Origin: Mesorhizobium terrae
GTDB lineage: Bacteria; Pseudomonadota; Alphaproteobacteria; Rhizobiales; Rhizobiaceae
Assembly: GCF_008727715.1 (NCBI RefSeq)
Contig: NZ_CP044218.1
Location: 4,171,501 to 4,235,500 of the forward strand
Direction: 5' to 3'
DNA: 64,000 nt
Shown here: positions 54,819 to 62,577 of the stretch, piece by piece
How the letters are laid out: every line of letters starts with the position of its first letter
How positions within the stretch are numbered: the stretch's first letter is position 1
Made by a program: the position numbers and the translations under genes
The notes under the pieces: model-generated
What the model was told of the DNA's origin: nothing
Database searches by the model: none
The model's input: only the letters and a program-made list of their open reading frames with translations

Positions 54819-55334
54819 TTAGCCTTTTTCTGGTTTTCCGGCGCTATTTCCATTGCCGTTGTTCGCCCTACCTCGGATCAATGTCGCAGCTCCGCCAAGT
54901 ACGCCGGTCCCCAGCAAAAGTCCTGCGAGTACATTGTTGCCGTGCATGCCCGCATACACCGCTGTCAAGATAAGAAGCACTAGCGCCGCGAATCCGAGAT
55001 ACATGGAATAATGGCTGGTCCGGATCGAACCTTTCACAATCGCCGATTCCATGGCTTGATTGTGTGACTGAGCTTTCTCAGCCATCGAGACGATACGTTC
55101 CGCCGAGCCCGGAAGTATCGCTTCATACTCACGCAAATGTCTCGGATGCGCTATCGGACCAGCAAATAATTCACTGGTCATCACGCGTGCGAGGCGCATA
55201 ATTATTTCGGTTCGCTGGCCTTGAGGGACCAGCGAGCCGATCTCGCGATCTATTTCTTCTTTGATTGTCGCAGGAAGATTAGGCTGCTTTTCTTCGCTGC
55301 CTGCGGGGGGGCTGCTTGCCGGTTTTTTGCTCAA
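54819..55334 (-). CDS. DUF2335 membrane protein
   Basis: A 171-residue protein of the DUF2335 family: helical N-terminal part (IVSMAEKAQSHNQAMESAIV, with HPRHLREYEAILPGSAERI before it) followed by two membrane helices (YLGFAALVLLILTAVYAGMH and NVLAGLLLGTGVLGGAATLI). DUF2335 genes are often found in mobile or prophage regions; function unknown. Its start lies within the end of the preceding gene (56-base overlap). Confidence 0.85.
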   Translation of the reverse strand: MSKKPASSPPAGSEEKQPNLPATIKEEIDREIGSLVPQGQRTEIIMRLARVMTSELFAGPIAHPRHLREYEAILPGSAERIVSMAEKAQSHNQAMESAIVKGSIRTSHYSMYLGFAALVLLILTAVYAGMHGNNVLAGLLLGTGVLGGAATLIRGRANNGNGNSAGKPEKG

Positions 55335-55539
55335 TTAAGGCGCCCTGATCAGATGTCGCGTTCGACAACGCGCGGCCAACATCTGCCCACGCCTTCGCAA
55401 CGCTGCCGTTGAACTGCGTAGGGCGGCGAATCTCAACTGGAGCAAAGAACCCAAAAGGCGCAGAAAACCCCCGCAGGAAGCCCTTCTTAAAGGCATCCGC
55501 TTTCATTGGATTTGCTGGTCCCTGTTTGCTCATACCCAT
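55279..55539 (-). CDS. small hypothetical protein overlapping DUF2335 gene
   Basis: An 86-residue basic protein; starts at ATG 55539 or 55533, after a run of seven G. It contains ADAFKKGFLRGFSAPFGFFA and ends PPRRQRRKAA. The overlap with the DUF2335 gene indicates coupled expression and perhaps joint function. Confidence 0.6.
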   Translation of the reverse strand: MGMSKQGPANPMKADAFKKGFLRGFSAPFGFFAPVEIRRPTQFNGSVAKAWADVGRALSNATSDQGALIEQKTGKQPPRRQRRKAA

Positions 55540-55750
55540 AGATATGCCCCCCCAACGTGAAAAACAAATTAACGTTCTGTAAGGACTTTGCAACAATTCC
55601 GTCATCTGCCTATCTCGCTATCAGCGAGGAATCCGTTTCGCCTTCAGCCCCTCGGGCATCATTCCGTCCATCGTTTCTATGAACTGGGCGAAGGTATCGA
55701 TTCCTGCCGCAGCCCTTAGCGACCTTGTCCTTTTTCAGAGTGTTGGTTCT

Positions 55751-56149
55751 TTACCCTTGCCTACCTCGCAGAGCATCGAGCCCCCACTGACCAGGGCCGG
55801 CGGCGGATATGAACAGGAAAACGAAGCAGAACAGTAGTAGGCGATCATCGAAAATGAGGGGCGGATAGTGCCCATAGACGACCGTAAAGAGTGCGTATTT
55901 TAGTGCGGTCACCAGAAACAAGAATGTCGCCACCAATCGCGTGAATAGCCCAACGAGAAGCAGCGCCCCACAGGCTAGTCCGACCCAGAACAAAATCGCT
56001 TCAATCGAGTCCGTCGCGCCAGTAAATACAACGGGAGGGTTCTCGCGAATCCGCTCCCATCCGTTAAATAGGACTATGTAGCCGCAAACCATTCTGAGGA
56101 CGCTCAACAGCCGCGGTGCCCAGTATTCGCTGGTGAACGAGGATTTCAT
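55751..56149 (-). CDS. DoxX-family membrane protein
   Basis: A 132-residue protein with four membrane helices (LLSVLRMVCGYIVLFNGWER, ILFWVGLACGALLLVGLFTR, TFLFLVTALKYALFTVVYG, LLLFCFVFLFISAAGPGQWG). The pattern R-x(3-4)-G----NGWERI and the final AGPGQWGLD are typical of DoxX. Family members act in redox or lipid-related processes; the role here is unknown. Confidence 0.85.
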   Translation of the reverse strand: MKSSFTSEYWAPRLLSVLRMVCGYIVLFNGWERIRENPPVVFTGATDSIEAILFWVGLACGALLLVGLFTRLVATFLFLVTALKYALFTVVYGHYPPLIFDDRLLLFCFVFLFISAAGPGQWGLDALRGRQG

Positions 56150-56179
56150 TTCCTGCCTCGCTGAATGAGTGCGCGTATC

Positions 56180-56428
56180 TCAGTTTGTCCCTGGCGCCGG
56201 CTCGTGAGGTTTTGCCCGTGTGCAAATGGGATCGCCCTTGTCAGGCCGGAGGCAGTCCCATTCTGGACCGAAGCCATGGTTCACTCTTGCTTGGAGCCGA
56301 TGCAGTTCACTGGCGTAGTAGATCATTGCCGCGCTCAATCCGGCTGCGATGACTGAAGTAATGAGTACCGCTTTGGCATCGCCTTTTCTGAGCGGCGGAA
56401 AGTAGGGCCTTCGAAGTGGAGCCCTCAT
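56180..56428 (-). CDS. small single-helix membrane protein
   Basis: 82 residues from ATG 56428, which overlaps the stop of the upstream gene (ATGA). One helix (AVLITSVIAAGLSAAMIYYA) follows a basic N-terminus, and the C-terminal part has two Cys (EWDCLRP, DPICTRA) placed in the periplasm by the positive-inside rule. Unknown function; co-translated with the gene at 56425-56670. Confidence 0.6.
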   Translation of the reverse strand: MRAPLRRPYFPPLRKGDAKAVLITSVIAAGLSAAMIYYASELHRLQARVNHGFGPEWDCLRPDKGDPICTRAKPHEPAPGTN

Positions 56429-56670
56429 GGCTTCGGTAACCGCATTTGAGCGCACATGAAGGCAAGTTCGACCTCCTGCTCTGCATTTGATTCCTGGGTG
56501 CGGTCGTGGGCTGCCAACAGATTCACGAAGGCTAACTGGATTTCGTCACGGCTCCGGCCAGCGGCTATCATCTCTTCACTGAGGATCTGAAAACCCGGCT
56601 CAAGTGCTTCCTGGCAGTCTATCTGCCGGTCGAGGTAGGGCTCTTGGCGCGTAGGCGGATTGAACCACAT
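56425..56670 (-). CDS. small hypothetical protein
   Basis: An 81-residue acidic helical protein (MWFNPPTRQEPYLDRQIDCQ; AFVNLLAAHDRTQESNAEQE). No motif known. Forms an overlapping two-gene unit with the single-helix membrane protein downstream. Confidence 0.55.
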   Translation of the reverse strand: MWFNPPTRQEPYLDRQIDCQEALEPGFQILSEEMIAAGRSRDEIQLAFVNLLAAHDRTQESNAEQEVELAFMCAQMRLPKP

Positions 56671-56875
56671 GGTTGCAATCTAGCGCCAAACCTCGCGCAA
56701 TCAAAGATCAGCCCTCGATCATGGTTTCTTCGGCGTATCGACTATGACCAGCATATTCGCCGGCAACCGGCGCTGTATGTGTTTCACGTCATCCCATGTT
56801 CCGGAAAGCCAAAGACCAACCTCATCCGGTGTCGTGCGATACGTGCGAAATGAACGTCGTTATGACAAACTCAAA

Positions 56876-57061
56876 ATGCTGGAGGTAGGTGGCGACCGGC
56901 CGCCAGGGAAACTGATAGAGGCAATCGTTCGCCGGAACGGCTGCACGCCCAAGGAATCGATACCGGCCTACGACAAGTGTGATGCAATCTATGCCAATCT
57001 GCCAGCGGAGAAGCCGGCGCCGAAGTCGAACGCTTACGCTGAGGCCAAAGGCCACTCTTGA
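56876..57061 (+). CDS. doubtful small hypothetical protein
   Basis: Up to 61 residues (MLEVGGDRPPGKLIEAIVRR...). Composition is protein-like and it is immediately upstream of the plus-strand gene at 57092, but there is no good ribosome-binding site and a minus-strand frame covers the same DNA. Confidence 0.3.
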   Translation: MLEVGGDRPPGKLIEAIVRRNGCTPKESIPAYDKCDAIYANLPAEKPAPKSNAYAEAKGHS

Positions 57062-57091
57062 TGATTGACGGAAACGCCTGGGGCTGACGCG

Positions 57092-57403
57092 ATGTTGAAA
57101 TCACCAATGAAAATCTCCGCCGCTGCTCGGGCGCAAATAGCGCTGGGCCTCGATCGTATTAAAGCGCGAACAGGCGTGGAGTGCATTCCCGCGGTTATGT
57201 GGGTTGATTCAGAACTCAACAACGGAATTGTCCCAAGCGGCGTCCTAATGGGAGCGTTCACCGAGGCGCAGCGAAACGAGATTGCGCACATCCTACGTAG
57301 CGATAATGGATACGAGTACGTTCTCTCCGTTGCGGAAGAGGACTTTGTCAGGTTCGTGGGTAAGACGCTGGACTACCGAGACGACAACTATGTTCTCGTT
57401 TAG
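57092..57403 (+). CDS. hypothetical protein
   Basis: A 103-residue protein of alternating helices and strands: ISAAARAQIALGLDRIKART, VECIPAVMWVDSELNN, VLMGAFTEAQRNEIAHILR, VAEEDFVRFVGKTLDYRDD. No family known. Start at ATG 57092 or 57107. It ends 4 bases before the end of a convergent minus-strand gene. Confidence 0.6.
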   Translation: MLKSPMKISAAARAQIALGLDRIKARTGVECIPAVMWVDSELNNGIVPSGVLMGAFTEAQRNEIAHILRSDNGYEYVLSVAEEDFVRFVGKTLDYRDDNYVLV

Positions 57404-57407
57404 TTGA

Positions 57408-57611
57408 CTATTGGGGCTCTGATTTGCAGTTCACGCCCTTCGGGCCGTAGAAGCAGGGCCAGTTGGGGTCCGCGAGATGCTCGCCGGTTTGGCGTCCGTA
57501 CCAGGCAACAGCAACAACGAGACCGGCCACCACGATCAAGATCAAAGCGACACCGGGAAGATCTGGCTTTCGCAACTCCAGCCACATCAATCCTCGTTTC
57601 CAAGGTGGCAT
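57408..57611 (-). CDS. small single-helix membrane protein
   Basis: A 67-residue protein with one helix (LPGVALILIVVAGLVVAVAW) and a periplasmic tail with two Cys (NWPCFYGPKGVNCKSEPQ). Resembles other tiny membrane proteins in this minus-strand run. Unknown function. Confidence 0.55.
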   Translation of the reverse strand: MPPWKRGLMWLELRKPDLPGVALILIVVAGLVVAVAWYGRQTGEHLADPNWPCFYGPKGVNCKSEPQ

Positions 57612-57663
57612 GATCTTCCCACTCCGCGTGCCCTAGGGCGGCTAGCCCATTCAACCTGCTCGA

Positions 57664-58002
57664 TCACAAAGAATCTGCGACCTGAAAGAAATCAAAACCT
57701 TTTCCCGCGTTGATCCCTTCGCGATACTTCTCATACGTGTAGCGGTTCTGAACTAATCCGTTCACGAAGCGTTTACAGGCGACAGGCGCGACATCGCGCA
57801 ACGGAATCTTATGGCGCGCTGCGAAACGCTTCTGATTTTCCAAGGGCTCTGAGTTCGCATAGATGAGGCAGTCTGCAATGGTGCGCTTCAAAAAGGCAGG
57901 ATCAGTTTGCATCTTGGCCTGATTTGCCACGAAGCTATGTCGTGACATTCCGCATCCAGTTACGCCCAAAGCAACGACAATCAAAGCTATCGCGCGGATC
58001 AT
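57664..58002 (-). CDS. putative lipoprotein
   Basis: 112 residues from ATG 58002 (GGGGG 6 bases before). The N-terminus MIRAIALIVVALGVTGC is a lipoprotein signal with the lipobox GVTGC. The mature part contains two Cys (TIADCLIYANSE and VAPVACKRFVNGL) and is helical. Function unknown. Confidence 0.7.
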   Translation of the reverse strand: MIRAIALIVVALGVTGCGMSRHSFVANQAKMQTDPAFLKRTIADCLIYANSEPLENQKRFAARHKIPLRDVAPVACKRFVNGLVQNRYTYEKYREGINAGKGFDFFQVADSL

Positions 58003-58057
58003 GTATTCCCCCTGAGATCTTGCCGCGCTATTAGTCGATCCTCTGCCCAACAAGTTG

Positions 58058-58159
58058 CTAGAACAGCTCCAAAACCCACGCAACAGCCTTCCACAAGCCA
58101 ACAGCGGCGCCCATCGCAAAGGCGATGGCGATGATCAAGCGAGCGTCGGGGCGGATCAT
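58058..58159 (-). CDS. 33-residue membrane micro-protein
   Basis: MIRPDARLIIAIAFAMGAAV then GLWKAVAWVLELF and TAG. One membrane helix. The ATG overlaps the stop of the upstream 35-residue frame (ATGA), so translation is coupled. It starts with MIR like its partner, and the two look like related halves of a small membrane unit. Confidence 0.5.
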   Translation of the reverse strand: MIRPDARLIIAIAFAMGAAVGLWKAVAWVLELF

Positions 58160-58263
58160 TCGAGCAATGACCAAATCGACCCAGCGAGCCCGACGATCAG
58201 CGTCAGCCAGATCAGGCCGCCAATGACCATGGCGATGGTGAGTTTGGTGCTACGGCGGATCAT
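58156..58263 (-). CDS. 35-residue membrane micro-protein
   Basis: MIRRSTKLTIAMVIGGLIWL then TLIVGLAGSIWSLLE and TGA. GGAG stands 5 bases before the ATG at 58263. One helix preceded by basic residues. Followed without gap by the 33-residue frame. Together with the lipoprotein at 57664 it may form an envelope-related transcript. Confidence 0.55.
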   Translation of the reverse strand: MIRRSTKLTIAMVIGGLIWLTLIVGLAGSIWSLLE

Positions 58264-58373
58264 GAAATCTCCATGAGACAACGCCATTGTTGGTTGCGGA
58301 AGGGGCGGCTATCGAAATGATAGCCGCACCGGCGGATCATGTGTTTGTGAAATTTCAAGCTGGGCTTCTCTAA

Positions 58374-58574
58374 TCAGTTCCTGATCTTCCGTCGGGCGCG
58401 CTCGGCTACTACGAACCAACCTGGTGCTAAACCATTGGCCCATGTCAGTTCGGCTTCCGGATCGTGCTGCTCTTCAAGGGGTTCAGGCTCGAAATCAGCA
58501 TCGCCGTCCAAATTATCGAGTAAGGTCAGAAGTCGCTCTATTTCCGCCTCTATGGCCGCCCGACCCGTTCTCAT
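58374..58574 (-). CDS. small acidic hypothetical protein
   Basis: 66 residues from ATG 58574: a helix IEAEIERLLTLLDNLDGDAD, an acidic stretch EPEPLEEQHDPEAELTW, and a basic tail RARRKIRN. Short proteins of this kind are often annotated in rhizobia without function. The start overlaps the stop of the upstream gene (ATGA). Confidence 0.6.
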   Translation of the reverse strand: MRTGRAAIEAEIERLLTLLDNLDGDADFEPEPLEEQHDPEAELTWANGLAPGWFVVAERARRKIRN

Positions 58575-59167
58575 AGGTCGTCCTCCCAACGTACTGAGAT
58601 TTTGCCACCAAGTTCTCTGATGGCCTTCACGATCCGGTTCATATCGATGCAACCGTGCGGTCCACCCCAGGCCTTTCGTTTGAAATACCCCTTGCCGTTC
58701 GCGATCACGTCAAGGTCTGGCATAGTGATGTTCTGGCGGAAGCACTCAGCCCGCAACTCATCCAGAAGTAGGTCACGTGTGGGTCGGTATGGCCGCCGCG
58801 CGCGTACGATTCCAATCTTCATTGCGCGGTGCTCTAGGCTGCCGCGTGATCTATCCGGAAACGCGGCTTTGAGTTCATCGGAAGTCGATGTTCGATACAT
58901 CTTGCGAAGGCGAGATTGCTCATCGCCCGTCCAGAATTTGGCCGGAGAGGTCAGCTGCAAAACCTGGCAGCGGAACCGAATTGCGCACAGCGTTCGGCGC
59001 GGAAGGGCGATCTGCAGCGCCTCATAGTCTGGATGCAATTTTCGACATATGGCGTCTTCCGCTTCGGTCCAGAGCGCGTCTCCTGACCAATTTGCACCTC
59101 TGGCGTGGCACTGTGCGCGCATTCGAGAGGCGAGATTTGCATACTTGGAAGCACGAGCTAGCGACAT
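58571..59167 (-). CDS. SANT/Myb-like DNA-binding protein
   Basis: 198 residues from ATG 59167 (GGAATTCC region upstream; longer frame to 59260 less likely). Two SANT/Myb-like repeats are visible: WTEAEDAICRKLHPDYEALQ then LPRRTLCAIRFRCQVL, and FWTGDEQSRLRKMYRTSTSD then FPDRSRGSLEHRAMKIGIVR. The C-terminal part (LDVIANGKGYFKRKAWGGPH) is unknown. A DNA-binding or mobile-element accessory function is likely. It heads a two-gene unit. Confidence 0.7.
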   Translation of the reverse strand: MSLARASKYANLASRMRAQCHARGANWSGDALWTEAEDAICRKLHPDYEALQIALPRRTLCAIRFRCQVLQLTSPAKFWTGDEQSRLRKMYRTSTSDELKAAFPDRSRGSLEHRAMKIGIVRARRPYRPTRDLLLDELRAECFRQNITMPDLDVIANGKGYFKRKAWGGPHGCIDMNRIVKAIRELGGKISVRWEDDL

Positions 59168-59348
59168 TGGAATTCCTCCATTCGCCCCCGCGTGAAAAGG
59201 ATGGCGAAATGAATCGCGATGTCGATTGGTCCGAAGCAGCAGACCGCACAATCCTTGCAATTAGTGGCCTGGGGAGAAAATAGCGGGGGTATCAATACTG
59301 AATCCGGGCGGCTGCTTAGTGCTAGTCAGACACGGAAAATCGGGCGTA
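59168..59348. other. promoter region of the SANT/Myb gene
   Basis: Upstream part of the minus-strand SANT/Myb gene; no other gene seen. Confidence 0.3.
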
Positions 59349-59400
59349 AAGGTTAGGGATTTTGCGCTCAAAATACGTGAAAAATCGTTGCCCTAACCTT
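59349..59400. repeat. spaced inverted repeat at the IS3 remnant edge
   Basis: AAGGTTAGGG (59349-59358) and CCCTAACCTT (59391-59400) are perfect 10-base arms 32 bases apart. The right arm coincides with the broken end of the IS3 orfA copy, so the repeat may be the end of another small mobile unit that cut the IS3 copy. Confidence 0.5.
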
Positions 59401-59787
59401 CCGCAAGTAATTGATAACCCTCGCTTGGCACTTCCGCCTGGGCAAAATAAGCGGAAACCTTGCGAAGGATCTCGTTGGCCTGACGGAGTTCGCGGTTCTC
59501 GCGCTCCAAAGCCTTGAGTTTCGTCGCCACATCCGTCAGCACGCCGACTCGAACGCGACTTTCGCGCTCGGCCTTCTTCACCCACTCATGCAGCGTTTGC
59601 ACCGTGCAGCCGACCTTGGCCGCGATCGATGAGGCCGCCGCCCATCGCAAGGTGTGCTTGCCTTCGTGATCCAGCGCCATCCGAACCGCGCGGTTGCGAA
59701 CCTCGGGGGAGAATTTGTTGGTCGTCTTGCTTGTCATGGCTCAACCTTCTCAGGAGTTGGAGCCTCCGATCAACCCGGCGCGGTTCA
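59393..59787 (-). pseudogene. IS3 orfA, 3'-truncated second copy
   Basis: orfA start at 59737: [70 protein letters not shown]. It has the continuous reading frame that is broken in the copy at 53.5-54 kb. The IS end (complement of TGAACCGCGCCGGGTTGATC) finishes at 59787. After AQAE the family sequence is lost and orfB is absent. Bases 59788-60089 have no recognised gene. Confidence 0.85.
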
Positions 59788-60101
59788 GTTGATTGATCTC
59801 GGTCCGATGCAATTGAAGGCGTTGGCTCTCCTCTTGCCTCAAAACGTATGAAAAGATTTGCTTTTTCAAAATCTTGACGTGTGCGCGCACATTGCCCCCT
59901 CAAACAAGGCAACGTGCGATGCATGCCAGCCCCAGAACAAACAACCGCTCGATCGACGCGCAATGCGCGCGCTTTTATCTTGCCACTGTATCGACGAGCT
60001 ATTTTTGTTCTGTGCTAAATCTGCACGAAATGTCCGCTATCCTTCCACAGAGGATGGCGTACGTAAATCCCTGTAAGCTAGATGGCTCATGGAGATGGAA
60101 G

Positions 60102-60323
60102 ATGTTTCGTAAGATTGTTCTCGCGACCGCAGCTGTCGCTGTATTCAGCATACCGGCTTTTGCTGCTGCCGAGTTCTACGTCGCCAAATCTGCCGCTACC
60201 AAAAAGTGCGAAATCGTCGACAAGAAGCCGGACGGCACCAAGCTGACGGATGCCGGTAAGAAAAGCTACGCCACCAAGGCCGACGCAGAGAAGGCACTGA
60301 AGCTTCTCAACGACTGCAAGTGA
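60102..60323 (+). CDS. small periplasmic protein, right copy
   Basis: Identical 73-residue product to the left copy: signal peptide, two Cys, Lys-rich helix. ATG at 60102 with GGAG upstream. A longer frame from 59874 is not supported. The upstream sequence before 60090 is unique to this copy, so the two genes are likely expressed from different promoters. Confidence 0.8.
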   Translation: MFRKIVLATAAVAVFSIPAFAAAEFYVAKSAATKKCEIVDKKPDGTKLTDAGKKSYATKADAEKALKLLNDCK

Positions 60324-60354
60324 TCTGACGGGAGCTTCACGGTTCCCAATTCTT

Positions 60355-60386
60355 AACCTGCTCCGGTCTCCGGAGCAGGTTTTTTC
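60355..60386 (+). terminator. Rho-independent terminator of the right 73-residue protein gene
   Basis: AACCTGCTCCGG (60355-60366), loop TCT, CCGGAGCAGGTT (60370-60381), then TTTTT. Same structure as in the left copy. Confidence 0.9.
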
Positions 60387-60387
60387 A

Positions 60388-60720
60388 TTTGACCATCAGC
60401 CGGCGTCAGGCAGGCATCGACCAGAAGCCCACGGGCGGTTCTCCATCAGCCCATGCCCTATGAAACAAAGGTCGGCTTTCTTGCCTTTGCGGTTGAGCTT
60501 GGCTCGGGATTGGTGATCGCGAAATGCGTCTCTTTCGACCACTTTTGATCATGAAAGTTCGCTTCCGCGTTGCGCCCGCCGCCGCCAGCCGGCGGCTCAT
60601 CCGAGCTATTCGGCTCGATGCTCTTCGTCGACGCCCAGGCCTCGATTAGTGTGCCGTCGACCGAGAAGTGATCGCAGGATAGAAGCTGGACGCTTCGATC
60701 AACATTTTGATTTAAGCGTT
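60388..60720 (-). pseudogene. IS5-type transposase fragment (right copy)
   Basis: The minus strand reads NVDRSVQLLSCDHFSVDGTL, IEAWASTKSIEPNSSDEPPA and on as in the left copy. Only the N-terminal third of an IS5-group transposase survives and it carries the same stop. Upstream of about 60720 the pattern is lost. Confidence 0.75.
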
Positions 60721-60751
60721 ACGAGGCACTTCGGCATCCGAGCGCTGTTAT

Positions 60752-60813
60752 GGCGCGCCGCACCGGGTGATGATGAGAACTACTTCTACGCAATAACCCT
60801 CTAACCCCCTCCT
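60752..60813 (+). repeat. 62-base repeat, conserved ORF tail, second copy
   Basis: Same orientation as the copy at 52108-52169; both translate to WRAAPG(E/D)DENY(V/F)YAI(V/T)L-stop. The rest of 60814-60977 has no recognised gene. Confidence 0.55.
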
Positions 60814-60977
60814 AAATGTAGTAACCGCTGGCTCCGGGCATAAAGACGTCGTGCGGATCGGTGCCCTAGCTCGGCGCAACTATGATTGCGCCTAGCCTCA
60901 CTCTTGCGCATAATCTTGATTCTTGGGCCCATCCACGTCATTCTTGCGTCTAGATTCTACGCGCAGGAAGGGCCGCT

Positions 60978-61358
60978 TTGGCAAACCATGTCCCAGAGAT
61001 AGCTCCGGCAGCAATCGAAGACGCCATGCGGCGCAGCCCCAATGGTCTGTTGGCGCCGGAGATTCTGCGCGCTCTGGAAACCCCCGTCCCGCCGCGCACT
61101 CTCCAATATCGCCTCAAACACCTCGTCACCCGGAATCGCCTAATCATGGACGGCGAAGGCCGGTGGGTGCGACACCGGATCCCCGATACGGCGATCGACG
61201 CGCCGTCGCGGGAAGACGCCGACGAACCTTTCATTCCGCTCTCTGAAGCAGGGACAGCGATCCGCGACTACGTCCGTCAGGCATTGGAGGCTCGCAAGCC
61301 GGTCAGCTACGATCGCAAACCTTCCCCGACCGCTCTCAGCGACGCCAAAAGAGGTTAA
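60978..61358 (+). CDS. winged-helix protein, probably truncated (Fic-associated N-terminal type)
   Basis: 126 residues from a TTG start with GGAAGGG before it. The N-terminal half is a winged helix (PNGLLAPEILRALETPVPPR, TLQYRLKHLVTRNRLIMDGE, GRWVRHRIPD). The end (PLSEAGTAIRDYVRQALEAR, KPVSYDRK) resembles the start of Fic-domain proteins, after which the frame runs into unrelated residues and stops. So it may be a Fic-type protein that lost its catalytic domain, or a stand-alone regulator. Confidence 0.55.
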   Translation: MANHVPEIAPAAIEDAMRRSPNGLLAPEILRALETPVPPRTLQYRLKHLVTRNRLIMDGEGRWVRHRIPDTAIDAPSREDADEPFIPLSEAGTAIRDYVRQALEARKPVSYDRKPSPTALSDAKRG

Positions 61359-61511
61359 ACCATCAAGTCAATAGGAGTTTCGCACACCGTGGGACAGGCC
61401 CGTGATTCGATGTCGGGCGCGAGTTAATGCGCTTGAGGTGTCCCGGCGGTTCTCGCGTCATGCTTTGGTAATCTTCGCATTCCTCCATTCGGCGGAGGTA
61501 GGGGTTAGGTA

Positions 61512-62216
61512 ATGGAGGATGAGTTTGCCGCCGCGCTTGAGGCGTGCGCGACGATCGATGCGGTCAAAGCCTTGTTTAAGCGGCGCATCGCAGCCCACGG
61601 CTATACCGCCAGCGCATGCGGCGCTTTCCTCCCGGCCGACAAGGGCCCGGAGCCGCATTTCTTCTTCCAGGACTGGCCGCCGGACTGGCTCGAACTCTAT
61701 GTCAACCGCAATTTCGTCGCCGCCGACTATGGGGTCGCCGAGGCGCGACGGCGCATCGCGCCATTCACCTGGCGGGAAGCGAAAGCCGAGCGCACCCTGT
61801 CGCGCGCCGAACAGGACATTTGGGATACGGTCGTCGAATGGGGCTGGACGGACGGGCTGTCGGTGCCGATCCACGGCCCGGGCGGTTATTTCGCGATCGT
61901 CACCATGGCTGGCAAGGAGCAACCCATGCCGCCCGCGCTGCGCGGCAAACTGCAACAGCTTGCTTTCCTGACGCATGAACGCTGCCGCGCTTTGACTGGT
62001 CTTGCGCCAGTGACCGATCCGCAGGCGACGCTCACCCATCGGGAGCTGGAATGCCTGCGCTGGGTGGCGGCCGGCAAAACGGATTTGCAGATCGCCCGCC
62101 TGCTCGGCGTATCGCAGACCACAGCGAGGACTCATATCGATCAGGCCCGCCGCAAGCTGGGCGCTAGGACGCGCTCGCAGGCGGTCGCGCGCCTGGTGCT
62201 AAGCGGACTGTCGTAA
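61512..62216 (+). CDS. LuxR-type regulator with autoinducer-binding-like domain
   Basis: A 234-residue regulator. The N-terminal ~165 residues match the autoinducer-binding domain in length and pattern (FQDWPPDWLELYVNRNFVAA, WGWTDGLSVPIHGPGGYFAI), including the typical Trp, Tyr and Asp positions. The C-terminal GerE-type helix-turn-helix reads LTHRELECLRWVAAGKTDLQ, IARLLGVSQTTARTHIDQAR. No luxI-like synthase is nearby, so it would be a solo. GGAGG at 61494-61498 is paired with CCTCC at 61482-61486 in a small palindrome before the gene. Confidence 0.85.
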   Translation: MEDEFAAALEACATIDAVKALFKRRIAAHGYTASACGAFLPADKGPEPHFFFQDWPPDWLELYVNRNFVAADYGVAEARRRIAPFTWREAKAERTLSRAEQDIWDTVVEWGWTDGLSVPIHGPGGYFAIVTMAGKEQPMPPALRGKLQQLAFLTHERCRALTGLAPVTDPQATLTHRELECLRWVAAGKTDLQIARLLGVSQTTARTHIDQARRKLGARTRSQAVARLVLSGLS

Positions 62217-62253
62217 TCCGCGAGGGAACGGGCGGGGATGTTTTTTGTCACTC

Positions 62254-62400
62254 CTCCTCGTGTTCGAGGAGAGACGCGGCGCTGAAAACCCGCGACTTTG
62301 AGCCGAGATTGTTTGCGAGTTTGATTTTTGGGAGCGTGCGTTGCGAAACATCGAGGAGGGCGAAGACTGTCCGGATCTAGTGGGAAAGCAGAGACGCTCG
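62254..62400 (+). repeat. repeat unit A: hairpin plus SRRD/RDF reading frame
   Basis: CTCCTCG-TGTT-CGAGGAG (62254-62271) is a 7-base-pair hairpin followed by a region similar to the unit at 63353-63470. In one frame it reads SSCSRRDAALKTRDFEPRLF. It lies after the luxR-type gene. No complete gene in 62217-62577. Confidence 0.45.
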
Positions 62401-62577
62401 GGCCATGCGGGCGCCCGACGCCGTCCTGCTGGCAGCGTCGGCGCTCTGTTCGATGGCGGCGCTCGCTGACCCGCTGGCGGCTTCGGTCGCGAGAGCATGC
62501 CGCGCTCGCTTTGGCGCCTCGACGAGCCACGCCGGACAAGTCGGGCTCAGGATCGCTTTTTGAGGAGGGAGCACATT

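Larger units (their letters stand above)
60090..60684 (-). repeat. 595-base inverted repeat, right copy
   Basis: Reverse complement of 29402-29996. Holds the right copy of the 73-residue protein gene, its terminator and the IS5-type transposase fragment. Outside it the IS5-type frame continues as NVDRSVQLL before SCDHF, different from the left copy (RVKKF). Confidence 0.9.
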
